Made by a program: the position numbers and the translations under genes. The notes below the pieces were generated by a model. The model worked only from the letters and a program-made list of their open reading frames with translations. It was not told the origin of the DNA and ran no database searches. From Cristatella mucedo (taxonomy: Eukaryota > Bryozoa > Phylactolaemata > Cristatellidae), in the NCBI GenBank assembly GCA_009760855.2, contig WPIO01000049.1:1318501-1382500 (forward strand): a DNA stretch of 64,000 nt, in the 5' to 3' direction. Shown here piece by piece: positions 40,390 to 53,379 of this stretch (within the stretch, counting starts at the first letter, position 1; every line of letters starts with the position of its first letter).

Positions 40390-43300
40390 AGCGAAGCGCG
40401 AGGACCCGTGTCAACAGAGAGCAAGCGTCCTGGTGAAGTCATCTTCGAGCGACGCGTGCACGAAAAGTGTTGCGCAACAGCCAGCGACTAGCCAACTTAG
40501 TATGGCAGCATAATAAGTCAGCGTAATGTACTGCAATGTCAAGTCAGCGTAGAGCGCTGTCGAGAAACCGAGCAGAAACGGGCGCAGTGACGTCCGACTC
40601 TTCATTCCTATTCGCTAGCCAGAGGGAGGGAGATGTCTCTCTTCCTCTTTCTTTGCTGATGGCGGCAGACGGCCCAATAACACTCGAAAGACCGCCTCTG
40701 CAGCAGCCAGTCGCGATCTCTCTCGTTACTCCTGTCCGCCGGGTGTAGGGTCTGCATGCGGCGGTTGCTGGATGCAGATCCCAACGACTATCCGGTTCTA
40801 TCTAGACTGAATTATTCCCGGTCAGCTTTGGCCACGCGACCGTAAAGAGCCGCGGCAGAGGGTTACGAAGGTCGCCGCCGCCACGAGTTTGTCATCACGG
40901 TCTGTTTCGCTAAAAAGAGCTTCGAAATTCCTACACGTGACCCAGAAGAAGAAGATGAAGAGGTCTGCGCGGCCACGTAGGGCGCTCCTTCGCGGCACTG
41001 CTGCTACACTGCTACACTGCTTCGCTAGCGCCAGCCTCCTCTTGTCCTCCTCCGAGTTGCATCGAGCAAAGACGCACTGGAAGAGTCAGTCGTTTCCGCC
41101 GCACTCGCTTCCGCCGCAGTTCTCGCGCGGCGGCGCGCCGACGGTTTCCGATTGCCAGCTGACGGCTCTGGCGCGTCTTTTTTTCAGCCAGCCGCCACGC
41201 GCAACTACCGCCGCACTTCATCCTCACTTTCTCGATCGCCGAAACATCGGCGTCGATTCTCGATTTCTCTCCTTCGACGCACTTCGCCTCTCGGCTCCCG
41301 TCGGTTCTCTCGGCTCCCGCCAGCAGACCGAAAGCCGCTTCCGCTTTGTGCGCGAGCGCGCGCGAGCGTCTGGAAACCCTCAGGCGTCCCATCCGTTCAG
41401 AGTCGGGACGCTTTTGGAGAGCTGCAAATGACGATTCGCGCGCAGAGCGAGAGGAGGCTCTTTCGGCAGCCGCGCTCGCGGCTGAGATCTAGGTCGCCTG
41501 CAGCGGGACAGCCGCCAAACGCACGGCTGCGTCCGAGATGATCTAGAAGGAAGCTGGCCACCGCGGAGAGCGACGCCGAGCGAGCGCCGATGCGGGCGGC
41601 GCCGATGCGGGCGAGACTAACTTCCTCGTGTCGCTCCGCTGTTAGCCAATCGCTCGCTTGCTCGCCGCTCGGTCTCGCGCGATCAACGACGCCAGCTGAG
41701 TTGGACGCCGTACGAAAAGGAGCTCGCTGAGCGCAGGAGCTGCTGCTCCTGTCATTGATTCTGCGAATGCGGTGCTGGATTACCGAGTAGCGCTAGATTA
41801 CCGTGCGGCTCGCTCTGACGGCGCTGAAACAAAAACGGCCTTTGGTCCAGATCTTATTCGTCTCAAGGAAAACCTATGGCTTCCATCTTATTGCGTTGTG
41901 ATAGAATTAAGCATTTTAAATGCGAACTCTAGTGAAAACAAATGAATCATATATTCATATAATGGCTATTTCTGAGCGGTTTTTTACCGGTGCTAGGTGG
42001 TATATGAAAAACTTTTTTTGAAATCACCCGTCGCTAGCAATTCTTTATCTACTTTAGCGCTACCCTGCGGGATGCTAGAGGCTCTCCATTTCTCCCGGAA
42101 GTCTAGCGTCGTAGAATGTGCTCACTCACTTCGCTGAGCTGCTCACGAAACGTGGACCAAATGTTCGCTGGAGTTGCTGGAATTTCTTGCGAATTCCGAT
42201 CAAGCAGCAGCGCACAAAGTTAACGACCCCTGCCGGAGCATTTGAATTAAAACGGACTCGGAGGAGCGAATCAATTATAGTTTGAATTGAGCCAGGACTG
42301 CGCATCTCTGTCGCGGGGGGGGGGAATTGTACGAAGATGACGCTGCTGTGCGCTAGCCGTCGCTGGAGCAGCTGGGGGCCAGGGACCCGAGTTCGAGCAG
42401 CAGTCGCAAGGTAGGCGGCCTACGTAACGTAGCAATGTCGTAATGTAGTCGCAATGTAGGCGGCCCACGTCGCCAGCGGCGCCGTCGCCAGCGGCGCCGC
42501 CGCCGTTCGAAGCCGCTGCTTGCGGCGGCGGCAGCCTGCCAGCCTGCCTGCAGCTAGTACCGCTGCTACTAGCTGAGTGCGGAATTTGCTAGCAGCTGCG
42601 GTGCTAGCTGTTACCTCGCGCGTTGCGTTGTGCGCAGCGCGGCAGCTTTTCATCTTGCGCGCTGCCGGTTCGCGCTCGCAGTAAAGGGCTTTGAACGGCT
42701 GCTTGGCTGGCGCCAAAGCCGAGCAGCCATTGTTGTTCGCTCTCAACGTAACGACATTAGAACGTATCGACAACTGCTAGGGAGCCACATGAACCTGCAG
42801 CGCACCAGTCACGCTCTCGCAAAAAAGAGTGTCTGTAAGCAGCTGATGAATAATTTTCGTATCGTTGCGCGCGCAGATTCTTGCGAACGCGTTGCGAAGG
42901 GCAAATCTCCTGCCCGTAGCTGGCGCATTGAAAGCAGGCGAAAAGTATTAAATTAACCATTCGCTGCGGTGAGACATTTGTTTTTCGTCAGAAATTGTGT
43001 CACGTGTGTGATGCTATCCGAACTTTCCAATACCAGCTCAACTCTTTGAGTCAACTTGCAGGAGACGCGTGTAGTGCTAGGCCTATTACTTTGACTATCT
43101 TGAGGACAATATTTTACCTGAAAATTATCGATCAACATTGGTGGATGGCTAGAAAACCCCGGCTGAGGAAATCTGCCCTTGGAAAGCGGGAGCCTGAGAG
43201 CTGCGTCTGCGAGACGAGACGCTAAGCAGAGCTTCGTGCCTTGAATACCTGGCATACAATGTACAGCTATTTATCAGTCTGCGCGTGTTCGTTCTAAGAT

Positions 43301-43595
43301 TACTGTGAATCAGGTACTGACGTTTTCCAGCGGTGGCAGCAGGGATTGTCAGTGTGCAAAGGTAAATCTTGGGAGCGAGAAGGGCAGTGAGCTGATTGGT
43401 TGAAGCGAAAATAGGCAGTCGGACTCAACACAAGGGGGTTACTCCGATAGCGGACGCTAGTCGACGTAGAGGCAAAATCCAGCAACTGCATTTGCAGCGA
43501 CCGTGCTTAGGAAGCCAGATCGCCTGAGACTACTACAAGGGTAGAACGCAAGTTCATTAATTGAGGCAGCAGAATAGAACCAACTTCTATTGATC
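40390..43595. other. Upstream flank of CAP gene A, no recognised gene
   Basis: GC-rich to about 41700 with open frames on both strands (for example 40889-41431 plus), then a mixed region with no family match. A 16-bp unit (CGTCGCCAGCGGCGC) is duplicated at 42467-42498, and an imperfect hairpin (12 pairs, one wobble) lies at 42697-42728. Confidence 0.4.
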
Positions 43596-43599
43596 TACA

Positions 43600-44250
43600 A
43601 GATCCCTTTTGGCTGGGCTACCAAAGAAAGCAACTAGGCCACTGCAGCTGGCTAAGAATATGGCTGCAAGGCTATTTTTAAAGTCCCAGAGGTTTGACCA
43701 CGTGTCTCCTTTGCTAAAAGAGCTAGGATGGCTGCCGGTTGATCAACAGATACAACGCACTGTTCTTATGCTGAACCACAAGGCCGGCCAAGGCTTGGCT
43801 CCTCTATACCTAGCTGAAATGCTGCACCAGTTTCAGCCTCCTCATACCCTCAGGTCATATTTGGACAATAAATTAGCTGTTTCATTCCTCCGCTTAAAGA
43901 CCGCTGGCGACAGAAGCATTAGCTCTGCAGATCCTGGACTGTGGAACTCACTTTCACAATCCTTACGCAATGACAACCACTCTCCTGCTGCCAACTATGG
44001 CTCATCCTTTCCAGCGGTCCTGAGCTGCTACTTCCATGGCACTCACTACCTTAACTGCTCTCCTGACTCGGCTATGCTTCGCACTTTCTCTTTGTTGCGT
44101 GAGATGAAGTCTGTTGGCTACTGAATGCTTTTTGGAAGCCTCTTAAGCTGTGAGTGCGCTATACGAAGCACTCCTGCGTAACATCTACACAATCTTTGTG
44201 GCTTTGTGGAGTTACAGACGGAGGTACATCACGTTACATTACAGGATGTC
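43600..44250 (+). mobile_element. LINE family B, 3' portion with open frame
   Basis: Open frame 43609-44124 encodes AGLPKKATRPLQLAKNMAAR, LLKELGWLPVDQQIQRTVLM and NKLAVSFLRLKTAGDRSIS; the tail follows (GTGAGTGCGCTATACGAAGC) and ends in ACATT repeats. Confidence 0.88.
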
Positions 44251-44382
44251 AGCTTACCTCTGCTACGTATAGATATGAAGATATGAACTGTGATCAGGCG
44301 ACCAGGATCGGACCCGTTGAGGCCGCGTTTGAAGCGTATGTGCGGTGAAATTTGGGAATCCGATGTTCGCGCCTCGAGAAGC

Positions 44383-44444
44383 CGGAGTCCATGATTTTAG
44401 GCGAGCACGCACTTCTGCGTGCCCGCCTAAAATCATGGACTCCG
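44383..44444. repeat. Near-perfect 62-nt hairpin (28 of 29 positions paired)
   Basis: Arms 44383-44411 and 44416-44444 pair outward from a CTTC loop. The only break is A44404 opposite C44423. The outer 21 pairs contain CCATGATTTTAGGCG and its complement. Confidence 0.95.
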
Positions 44445-44637
44445 CACCCAGAGGCGTCTGGCACCATAGTCTTATTTATGAATGCGGCGAACAAAGTAGC
44501 CGGCATTCTTCCGACTCCGGACATTGCTGCTGCGGAACCCAAGACTACTGCGACCCGTTGCGAGACTGCTTTTATTTGTGCTGCTTATATTCGCGATGCG
44601 ATCGAAAGCTCATCTTGCGATGCGATGCCTGGCTGAT

Positions 44638-44715
44638 GTTGGTGATGATGATGATGATTGATGGTGATGCTGATGCTGGCCTGATGCTGGCCTGATGCTG
44701 GCCTGATGTTGGCTG
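44638..44715. repeat. 12-bp tandem repeat
   Basis: GATGATGATGATGATTGATG followed by four copies of a GATGCTGGCCT-type unit. Confidence 0.85.
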
Positions 44716-44829
44716 ATTTTGTGGTAATCTGCAATCATGATGCAGCGATGGTGTCTGCGATGCCACTCCTTTAACTGTCGACAGCTGTCACTGACTGCCG
44801 CCCAGGATTGATGCTTGCGATGCACCGTG

Positions 44830-45115
44830 CAGTAGTTTAACGACTTTACATTCTGTCAAGACGAAGAAGATTGTATCACTCTCTCGTGCTTTGTTTACCT
44901 CGAGGACTCACTACCGTGTTTTCGAAGACTTCGTGTGTTCTTTCGATGTGCTGATCGCGATGTCTGTAGTTTGGTTGCACAGTAGAGAGCCAGCCGATGC
45001 CTAACACTGACAGTTTATTCCCAGCACACGGAGCCCCAGAGCGCACGGCTTCCCTCAGCCCCTGCCCTCACACGACTGCCCTCCCCTGGTCGACTCCGAT
45101 GACTCATCGACCACA
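44830..45115. other. Unassigned DNA
   Basis: No gene or transposon recognised. Confidence 0.4.
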
Positions 45116-45330
45116 ACTGTGCACCGGCCAACCCTGATGGTGAATCCACCATCTGGCCACCAGCTGGTCCATGCCACATCAAAGGCGGATCACAGCAGTG
45201 CACTGGCCGACCCTGATGGTGAATCCACCATCTGGCCACCAGCTGGTTACTGGCCTCTGTCCATACCACATCACAGGCGGACCCCAGCTGTGCACCGGCC
45301 CCTCTCGGTGGTGCTTCTAACAGCTCACCA
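45115..45330. repeat. Tandem repeat of about 80 bp, two and a half copies
   Basis: CCCTGATGGTGAATCCACCA continuing to CATCTGGCCACCAGCTGG occurs at about 45133 and 45211. The intervening GCACCGGCC and CATCACAGGCGGA blocks repeat too, with a third partial start near 45293. The frame 45015-45269 (minus) is open only because of the repeat. Confidence 0.85.
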
Positions 45331-45334
45331 GTAG

Positions 45335-46865
45335 CTTATCAGAGGAGCCTGCATACGATACATACATGCGAACTACACGCTCCCTTGACCTTACGGTCAC
45401 AAGTCAGGAGCCGGCATACAATACATACATACAAACGTACATACGAACTACAATGTCTACGTAGGCTTTTTTGTTCACTTTTAGCCGCCGAGATTTAAAC
45501 TTGCGTTAAATTTCAGGCAATGACCTTCGCATCCACGCATGGCAACCGACTTCGTGCGACATCGACTGCGCCAAGGTATCCGAATATGCATGCCATAACA
45601 GAACTCGGACTGGTCGTCCAGCTCCGTTGTTAAGCAGCAAAGTATTTCATCGAGTTTTGAAAGTCTGCGGGGGAGGGGGTGTATTCAGTCATTTAGCTGA
45701 GCAATCAAACTTATGTCATTGACCAGTATACTCACAGAATTTCTCAGCGAATGTAAGTGTGGCACGGTGCAGGGGTTCGATTGGCCAGACTCGGCCGCCG
45801 CGCTGCAGATAAATGAAGGGGATAAGTTATGCGACTGGCAATCACCAAGTGCGCCTGTGGAGGCTGCTCGTACTAATGCTGTTCGCACTAATCCAGTTCC
45901 ACTTTTTCAATCCTTTCAGCCACTGTGTCCGACCGGGCTGATGCTAGCTGCGCTTCGGCTAAGTGTGAGCGGCTAAGTGTAGCCCCGAGCGAGTGTCAGT
46001 AAAGAAGACGGTTGAGACGGCGGCGGCGCGTCGAAGTCGATGCATGTCGAGACGGTTCTCGCTGATGAAAACAAAAGGAAGCAGCGGCAGCTACTGCTGC
46101 CGCTGCGGAGATGCCGTCCAAAAGAACCTTCGGTAGAAGCTCACATTCGAACGTGACAATATGACAACCGCCGCAAGCTGAAGTCTCACCGCTCGATTAG
46201 TTTGCCCTTTTTCCGGTCGAGGGCGGCCTCTTTACCAGGAGCCGACGTGAAACGCCCGGCAGTTTTGATATGACCTCGACGGTGGCGGCCAGGAAAAGAG
46301 GTGCGTCAATCGTGATAGCTATAAAGCATCAGTGTTGATGGCAGCTGCAGATATCCCGTCTTCATTGAATCGGTCCATTTCCCGCGCGCTTCTGTAAAGA
46401 TGCGTCTCTCACCCTGGATACTACTAAGGCAGTACATGGACAGCTCGTTACTGTGGCACGGGAAATGCGAATTCTTACCAGTATCTTTGCTGTCGTGTGA
46501 AATTGAAGCTTGCACTAACGAAAATTGCCCCATCGGACAGTTGCCTTAACGGACTAATAACCGGAAGGGATAAAATTTGTGGTTACGACGAGCTGTCATC
46601 TGTGAAGTGAAGGGCAAAGATTAAAGAGCGTATTTAAAAGAGTTTCATTGAAGCGCAACCTCATGTATTTATATTTCTCGTTATTATGCCAGCAGGAAAA
46701 CGTGGGCCACCCGATACGCTGTGAACGAATGCTAATGTCACAGCAACGACATCGGACGTCTTTTAATCCAACAAGATAATAAGTTGGCTTATATGAAAAT
46801 ATATTCAGAAACACAGACGGGAAGTTGGTAAAATTTATTGCCCAGCAAACACGCCAGTCAGTAAG
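45335..46865. other. Unassigned intergenic DNA
   Basis: No recognised gene. A TACATACATAC run lies near 45425, and a perfect 11-bp hairpin (GCAGCGGCAGC, loop TACT) at 46081-46106. Confidence 0.4.
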
Positions 46866-46869
46866 GTGC

Positions 46870-48925
46870 CTTTAAGCGAAGTCTAGCCGATCACCTCTTT
46901 AGTTTCTTTGTCAGCGAGACAGACAAGATCAGTGAGTACATTCTAAAGGTGGAAGCGTCCCCTCTGGACTCAAGTCAATCAATAATGTCAACACGGGACT
47001 CATGACCGCCAAAATTCCGTGCACATCCTTATACCTTACATTCAAAGAGGCCACGAGTGACCTCATCCTGAAGTTCATAGCCCAATAAAAGTAGACATAG
47101 TCCTCTATGCCCTATTCCCATGTTCTGCTTCTACGATACATAGACCTGCTGCTGCCATGTAAGAATAGCACCATAAATATGTCGTTAGCCTCAGACCATT
47201 TCCTGAGCACCTTTCCAAAACGCTGTAGTCAGGCCACTACTCAAGAAAGCAACATAGACCAAGAGAAACTTGAGCGACTACCACCCAGACTCCCGTCTAC
47301 CGTTCCTATCAAAAACATTGGAAAGAGTCGTGACAGACGAGTTGTGGCAGGCTAGCTGGACTCTTATATTGAAAGCTCGAACCTAGCACGTAGGTTCCAG
47401 TCTGGATCTAGATCCAATCACTCCACAGAGTCAGCTTTGTTAAGGGTGTATAACGACCTTCTCAGAACTTTAGACTTGGGTAAAGTCTCTCAGATTTTTG
47501 CTTGATCTTTCGGCGTCATTGGATTCAATTGATAACATAGTCCGTCTTCTGAACTTATCATCACCGCCTGGGCATCACTAACCCTGAACTGCAATGGTTC
47601 AGGTCCTATCTCAGTGGGGAAACACGGATTATAGATGTGAATGGACACAGATCATCCGAGGAACCTCTGAAGTATGGGGTACCTCAGGGCTCCGTGCTGG
47701 GTCCCGTTCTTTTACGTTTAGACTGTCCTTCTTGCCGATGTGATTTCCAGGCACAATCTAGGCTTTCACTTCTGTGCAGATGACACTCAGTTTTACCTTT
47801 GCTTTTATCTCTACCAGCCCTCTAGCACGTCAAATTTTCTCAGCTCCCTTGCCGCATATATTGATGATATTCTGATATCCGCACATGGATGGCAGCAAAA
47901 TTTATTGCATTGAACGATGATCAAGCCAACATACTAATTAGGAGCAAACCAAGTGCGATTCCGAAATTGAAAAGTTTAAAGCTCACAATCGGCTCTGCCA
48001 TCGTATCTCCTGTTGAATCTGCACGAAATCAGGGTGTCCTGTTCTAAAGTGATGAATGCGTACCGAAAGCCGCTTAGGCTGTGAGTGCGCTATACAAAAC
48101 TCTCCTGCGTAACACCCACATTGTCTTTATGACTTTGTGGAGTTACAGACGGAGATGCATTACATTACATTACATTATCTTTCGTAGAACAGGGATACCA
48201 CACCTAAATTGGTCCATGGATTTTTAACACTACGTCTTTACTTCTGTAAGCTACTGCCTTGCTGGTCTAATGGTGTGTACAATCAGGCGTTTACAGTTGG
48301 TGCAAAGTATGCAGCTAGGCACGTCTGTCGTGAGCGTCACAGTAGCCACATCACACCACTTCTCATCGATCTGCACTGGCTCCCAATCAAGCAACATATC
48401 GAATTCTGGTTCTGCGGGTTATATTGAAGTCCCTCTATTCTCTGGCTCCAGCCTACCTATCGAGACTATTCACCACCAGACCAAGCATCGTACAACCTGC
48501 TTTTCTGACTGAATTCGCGAAGCTATACCTCGTGCAAACCCCAAAATTTTTGTAGACGGCGCTTTTAGTGCATACGCAATGCCCAATGCCTGGAGCTCAC
48601 TCCCAACTGACGGCATGAAATCGTCTTACATGACGACATGTAAAAAGAAGCTTAAAGTAAACATGCCTATGATTGCATTTAGTGGGTCCCTGTGATTGTT
48701 CCTTCTCGTGTTTGTGCGTGCTGACACTGTGCCCACCCCTTCTAGCCGTATCTACATGTTGAACATGTACTTGTCTAACTATATCTAACTATATCACGCT
48801 TGGTGATATTGCGATACCACTAATCATTTGGTCAAGCTTTCTTTAAAGTATCTTTAAAGTACCCAAGGCGATTTTGAGTTCTCTGAGCGTGCTATAAAAC
48901 GCATTACTACGATTGCAATAACAAC
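46870..48925 (+). mobile_element. LINE family A, longest copy, decayed and interrupted
   Basis: The only copy reaching upstream of the RT core: frames encode FLLRYIDLLLPCKNSTINMS then the degenerate LLKKATIDQEKLERLPPR, followed by GTACCTCAGGGCTCCGTGCT (the PQGSVLGP motif) and the remaining C-terminal region to GAGTTCTCTGAGCGTGCTAT. It has many frameshifts and stops. A family B tail is inserted at about 48052-48178. Confidence 0.8.
48052..48178 (+). mobile_element. LINE family B tail nested in LINE family A
   Basis: GAATGCGTACCGAAAGCCGC, GTGAGTGCGCTATACAAAAC and ACAGACGGAGATGCATTACA end in (ACATT)n. The family A sequence breaks off before it and resumes after it with AGGGATACCACACCTAAATT. Confidence 0.8.
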
Positions 48926-49540
48926 AATAATAGCTATTATTGTTATTGCAAGTTCAGCTGCGTTCGCCGGCCGGTCGCCGTGCCCGAAAAACGCATTAAT
49001 TTCACACATAATTGCACGGTCTGTGCCTGTGCAATGAATGCAATCTCAGTGATTCGCTATTATGAGCTAAAAATCTATGCACAGTAAAGAGCAGCGCTCT
49101 TTTCCTGAACCAAAACTGCATATAAATCCCCCGGCTGACCTTGGCCTTGTTCTGAGCTCTGCCTGTGCAGGCTGGCAGCCAGCGCTGATATGGCTCCAAA
49201 AAATGGGCGTAGGCGACATCGGCGAGAGTCGAACATCCAAAGCAGATGGCGACTTGTGTTGGATAGTGCAGCGGCTAGTATCTGCTGTGAATATCTGTGA
49301 GACCGAAGCTGCCACACAGCCCACGGCATGAATGACAATGAAGACCGTTACGTGCATGCTCTCAGTCATCTCGCTGGACATTAAACTAACGGCGTGTCCG
49401 GCGGGCTACCAATAGAGCTAAGCCTCGTCCAACTGGGACGGGGGTAGAGGGGCGCATCACTCTATTATCTACAGAGCTTCCCATTAGCTCTACTGGTCTA
49501 CTGGAGTCGGCGACATAGGTGGTGTTACGATGTTGCCGCC
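48926..49540. other. Unassigned DNA with a quasi-palindrome
   Basis: At 48911-48950 ACAATAATAGCTATTATTGT forms a palindrome continuing into unequal flanks. The rest shows no gene. Confidence 0.45.
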
Positions 49541-49858
<318 letters not shown>

Positions 49859-49914
49859 TCTAGATTCCCTCGCTATTCATTCTAGATGCCCTCGCTCTCT
49901 CTTCTAGATTCGGT

Positions 49915-51030
49915 TTGAAAGGACACTGCTAAGGGACGTTGCCAGATAGAGTGCAGCTCGATGCGATCTACACAGTCAAGGGCTTTGGAAAGCTGGAGGT
50001 GGCGCTACCACGAAAGCGTGAATCCTGAAAGCCGGAGGCTCCTAATGTGGATGCTCGATGCCTGAGGCCGGATTCCTCGCACAGCAGTGCACCCGCCGCC
50101 GCCGCCGCATATTTCGCCACTCTCTCATTCCTTCGGAATTCTCGAGTTGCGGTGGAACCGGCATCTGCACTAGAGATTCAGCCATTGCCTCGTGCAGGCT
50201 GGCCGAAGGCCGAAGGGATGGCGTCAATTTCTGGCAGGGGCGAGGAATCTCGCGGCCTGCGGCAGCCTGACATTTTTGACCCGCGATGTCACGCTGCAGC
50301 GAGTCATTGCATAGCCACTGTCTCGTCCTGCCAACAGAGAGTGCACACCATATTCCGTTCTGTTAATGCGCAGGCTTAGCAATCTGGGATTGGCTGCAGA
50401 AAAGCCCAACCGAGTGTATCATTCAGCGATATAATCGGGCCTCAGAGAAGGCGATTAAGAGCTCTGATGGTCCAATCCGCTTCAATTTATTGCTTTACCG
50501 CGTTGAACGTACAATGTAGGTTTTGGTGTAGTTGTAAGCAAAGTCTGAAAGTGGCAGTCTTTCCATGACCCGAGACTGCAAGAGAAGGAATCGCGGCACC
50601 ACTAGACTTAGGCGTCTGCCTCAGTTTCGTTGATTGATGTCGGCCTTCGGCGGCTCGGCAAAACGCTTTCTCGGAGCGTTTGTCGGAATCGTTTCGTGCC
50701 TCGATTTCGGCGCTTCCCGTGGATCTTTGTCCTGCAGTATTTTGCCACGCTACCGTCACTTTTCCTCAGCTCTATTGCACCTCGTGATTGAATCGTGCTG
50801 CGGCAGCCAAAAACGCGAACAATTCTTCCGGGAACTTAAACGGACCCAAACGGTCGAAAAAGCTAGCGACCCTAACTAAGACTCGAGTTGAGCCCCGACC
50901 AACCGAGAGTGCCATCGGTCGAAAAAGGCAGGCTAAAAAAGGGCACCTGCTAAACGGCAGGGCTGTCGTCGTCAGAAGGATCGCGCCAAGCTCCAATCGA
51001 AGTGAGAAAGTGACTCCACAGCCTTCGGGT
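49915..51030. other. Unassigned DNA
   Basis: Several open frames of 60-110 codons on both strands, none with a family signature. Confidence 0.4.
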
Positions 51031-51035
51031 CCTAG

Positions 51036-51105
51036 CCCATGGGTAAGATGCTGCTTCCCACGACCCAGGTCGTACGAGTTTCAGTCCTACAGCTCGCAGC
51101 CAATC
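51036..51105 (+). mobile_element. SINE-like tRNA-derived head
   Basis: TAGCCCATGGGTAAGATGCTGC (A-box like), CCACGACCCAGGTCGTACG and GAGTTTCAGTCCTAC (decayed B box). The core CACGACCCAGGTC is shared with the copies at 15550 and 26295. Confidence 0.4.
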
Positions 51106-51189
51106 AACTGAGGCCTCTCCTCGCTGGCCCGCCGTCCAGTCCGAGCTTTCAAGGCACCGTCTAGTAGTGGGTGTTAAATGTGGTAACGG

Positions 51190-52170
51190 TTATGTATGGA
51201 GTTGTAATAATGGTAATAAAAATAATACATTTGTAAAGCGCTGTCAGAGAATTGATTCTGCAGCCAGGCTTGTCTGTCGTGAGCGTCGCAGCTGCTACAT
51301 CACACCGGTTCTCGCCGACCGGCATCGACTTCAAGTGGCTGGATTAGAAGGCTTTGCTCTTCCAATAGGTGATGACGTGCGACCATCACCGCGTACTCGA
51401 AATTTAGGTGTCGCTTTCGATAGTTGCCTCGATTTTAAAAGCTTCATTCGGAAGACTGCTTCTGCAGCTAGCCATCACGTCCGATCAAAAAAGCAACTAG
51501 GCTACTACAAATGTCTACGAATATGGTTGCAAGACTAGTTTTCAAGGCACAGAGGTTTGGCCACCTGTCTCCTTTGCTAAAAGAGCTAGAATAGCTGCCG
51601 ATCGATCAACGGATACAGAACAAAGTTCTTACGCTGACACAAGGTCCACCACGGCTTGGCTCCTCCATACCTAGCTAAACTGCTGCACCAGTTTCAGCCT
51701 CGTTGCGCCCTCAGGTCCTGTATGGACATAAAATTAGCTGTTCCATTTCTCCGCTTAAAGTCAGTTGGCGACAGAAGCATTAGCTATGCAGGTCCTAGAC
51801 TGTGGAACTCGCTTACACGATTCTTACGCAACGACATCTGCTCTGCTGCTGCCGACTGTGGCACATTCTTTCCGGCGGTCCTGAGCTGCTACTTCCATGC
51901 CAGTCACTAACTCAACTGATCTCCTGACTCTGCTATGCTTCGCACTTTCTCTTTGTTGCGTGAAATGAAGTCTGCTGGCTACTTAATGCTTACCGAATGC
52001 CGCTCAGGCTTAGAGATCGCTATATAATATATCTATATCTCCTGCGTAACATTCACATAGTCTTTGTGGCTTTTTTGAGTTACTGATGAAGATACATTAC
52101 ATTAGCATGCTACAACTAACCATTCGATCGTGCTTCCTGGCGTTCTCTGAGGGTGCTCTATCAAATGTGC

Positions 52171-52204
<34 letters not shown>

Positions 52205-52205
52205 G
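51190..52205 (+). mobile_element. LINE mosaic: family B copy nested in a family A remnant
   Basis: 51262-51330 is family A (GCCAGGCTTGTCTGTCGTGA, then CTCGCCGACC). From about 51330 to 52098 the sequence is family B (GCTGGATTAGAAGGCTTTGC, GTCCTAGACTGTGGAACTCG, tail with ACATTACATT). Family A resumes at about 52105 (GCATGCTACAACTAACCATT) and ends in (ATT)n. A stretch resembling an antisense A tail precedes at 51205-51255. Confidence 0.75.
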
Positions 52206-53350
52206 TAACTGAATCTGTTTCTACGCACTTTGCGACACTGTATAGAAAGCATTGGCGAATGATTGACGGTAATATCCGCAAGTAGCAGTTCCGTATAAGG
52301 CACGTGCTTAGCCGCGTCGCTTCTCTATTGGCCTCCGCCGGCTGACGGACACGTTACCAAGTGAGATTTGACGAGATCGCCTGAAGCGCCAGCGAAGCAA
52401 TCCGACCGAAAGGAAACCTATTCGCCGGCGGAGCGCAGTGACGTGCGGCGTGGCGTCGGACAAGCTTTGTTTTTATTTCAACACGCCGCCACCATGCCAA
52501 GCCAGTGCGCAAGCGAAGCCTATTCGGAAGTGGGGGTTTCGGTGAGGGAAGGAAGTGCAAAGCCGATGCAATAAATAAATACATCGCGTGCTGAAGGTCC
52601 GTGGCGGAGAACAGGTGAGCTCGCGCCTCCACCTTCCGCCACACGACCACTTCCGTCGCCTCGCGTCCCCTTCGCTGCTGTTCCGCCCTGTGTAGGATCG
52701 CCGCCACCGCCGCCGCCGCCCGGCAACGGCGCCATCGCATTGTGCTAACGCTTCACAGCACACGACATTCTCAATCAATGATTCGATATCGAGGGCGAGA
52801 TCTCTTGTGAGTCCGCGTCAACTCGGCAGCGTCTGCAAGGTTGAAGGCTGTGCTCGGCTGCGCCACAAATTGACACGCGAGTGCTCTTAGATACGACCGA
52901 TTGGCGGTGCGTAAAAAATGGCGTCGCCCCAAGAGATCCCGGAACTAGGAGCGGATCTCCATGCTGCGCTTGCGCTGTCGACCATCCACCTTGACGCCGA
53001 AGACGACTTTCCTTCTCGCTAAGGTGGGACACCCTACGGATGCAGGTCAAAGCGGCGGCCGACTCGGTTCCGCCCATAAGCGCATGCTCTAATGCGGGAG
53101 GCTGGATTGGACAGAAGATTTCCAGCGGAACCCAGCCAGTTCTACAGCTACAGCTATATTGAGCTCGCTGCTGCAGTCATCATTACTGCTGCTGCGAGTA
53201 TCGGGAGTAAAAAAGAAGGTAGAAGGGAAGGTAAGCGTGCAGGTATATCTGCGAGAGAAAGGCTTGTCGGTAAACTTGATGCTGTCTTTCCCGGGATAGT
53301 ATACACTTGTCAAGTAATGCCCGCCTTTATGTAACGATGTATGCACGTGT
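52206..53350. other. Unassigned DNA
   Basis: A GC-rich part at 52330-52760 has overlapping open frames on both strands without motifs. Nothing recognised in the remainder. Confidence 0.4.
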
Positions 53351-53379
53351 AATCTCAGCTACAGTTCCTTTAGTTTCAG

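Noticed and set aside
40889-41431. 180-codon plus-strand frame upstream of CAP gene A
   Set aside because: GC-driven open frame, overlapped on the minus strand by a similar one; no recognisable domain.
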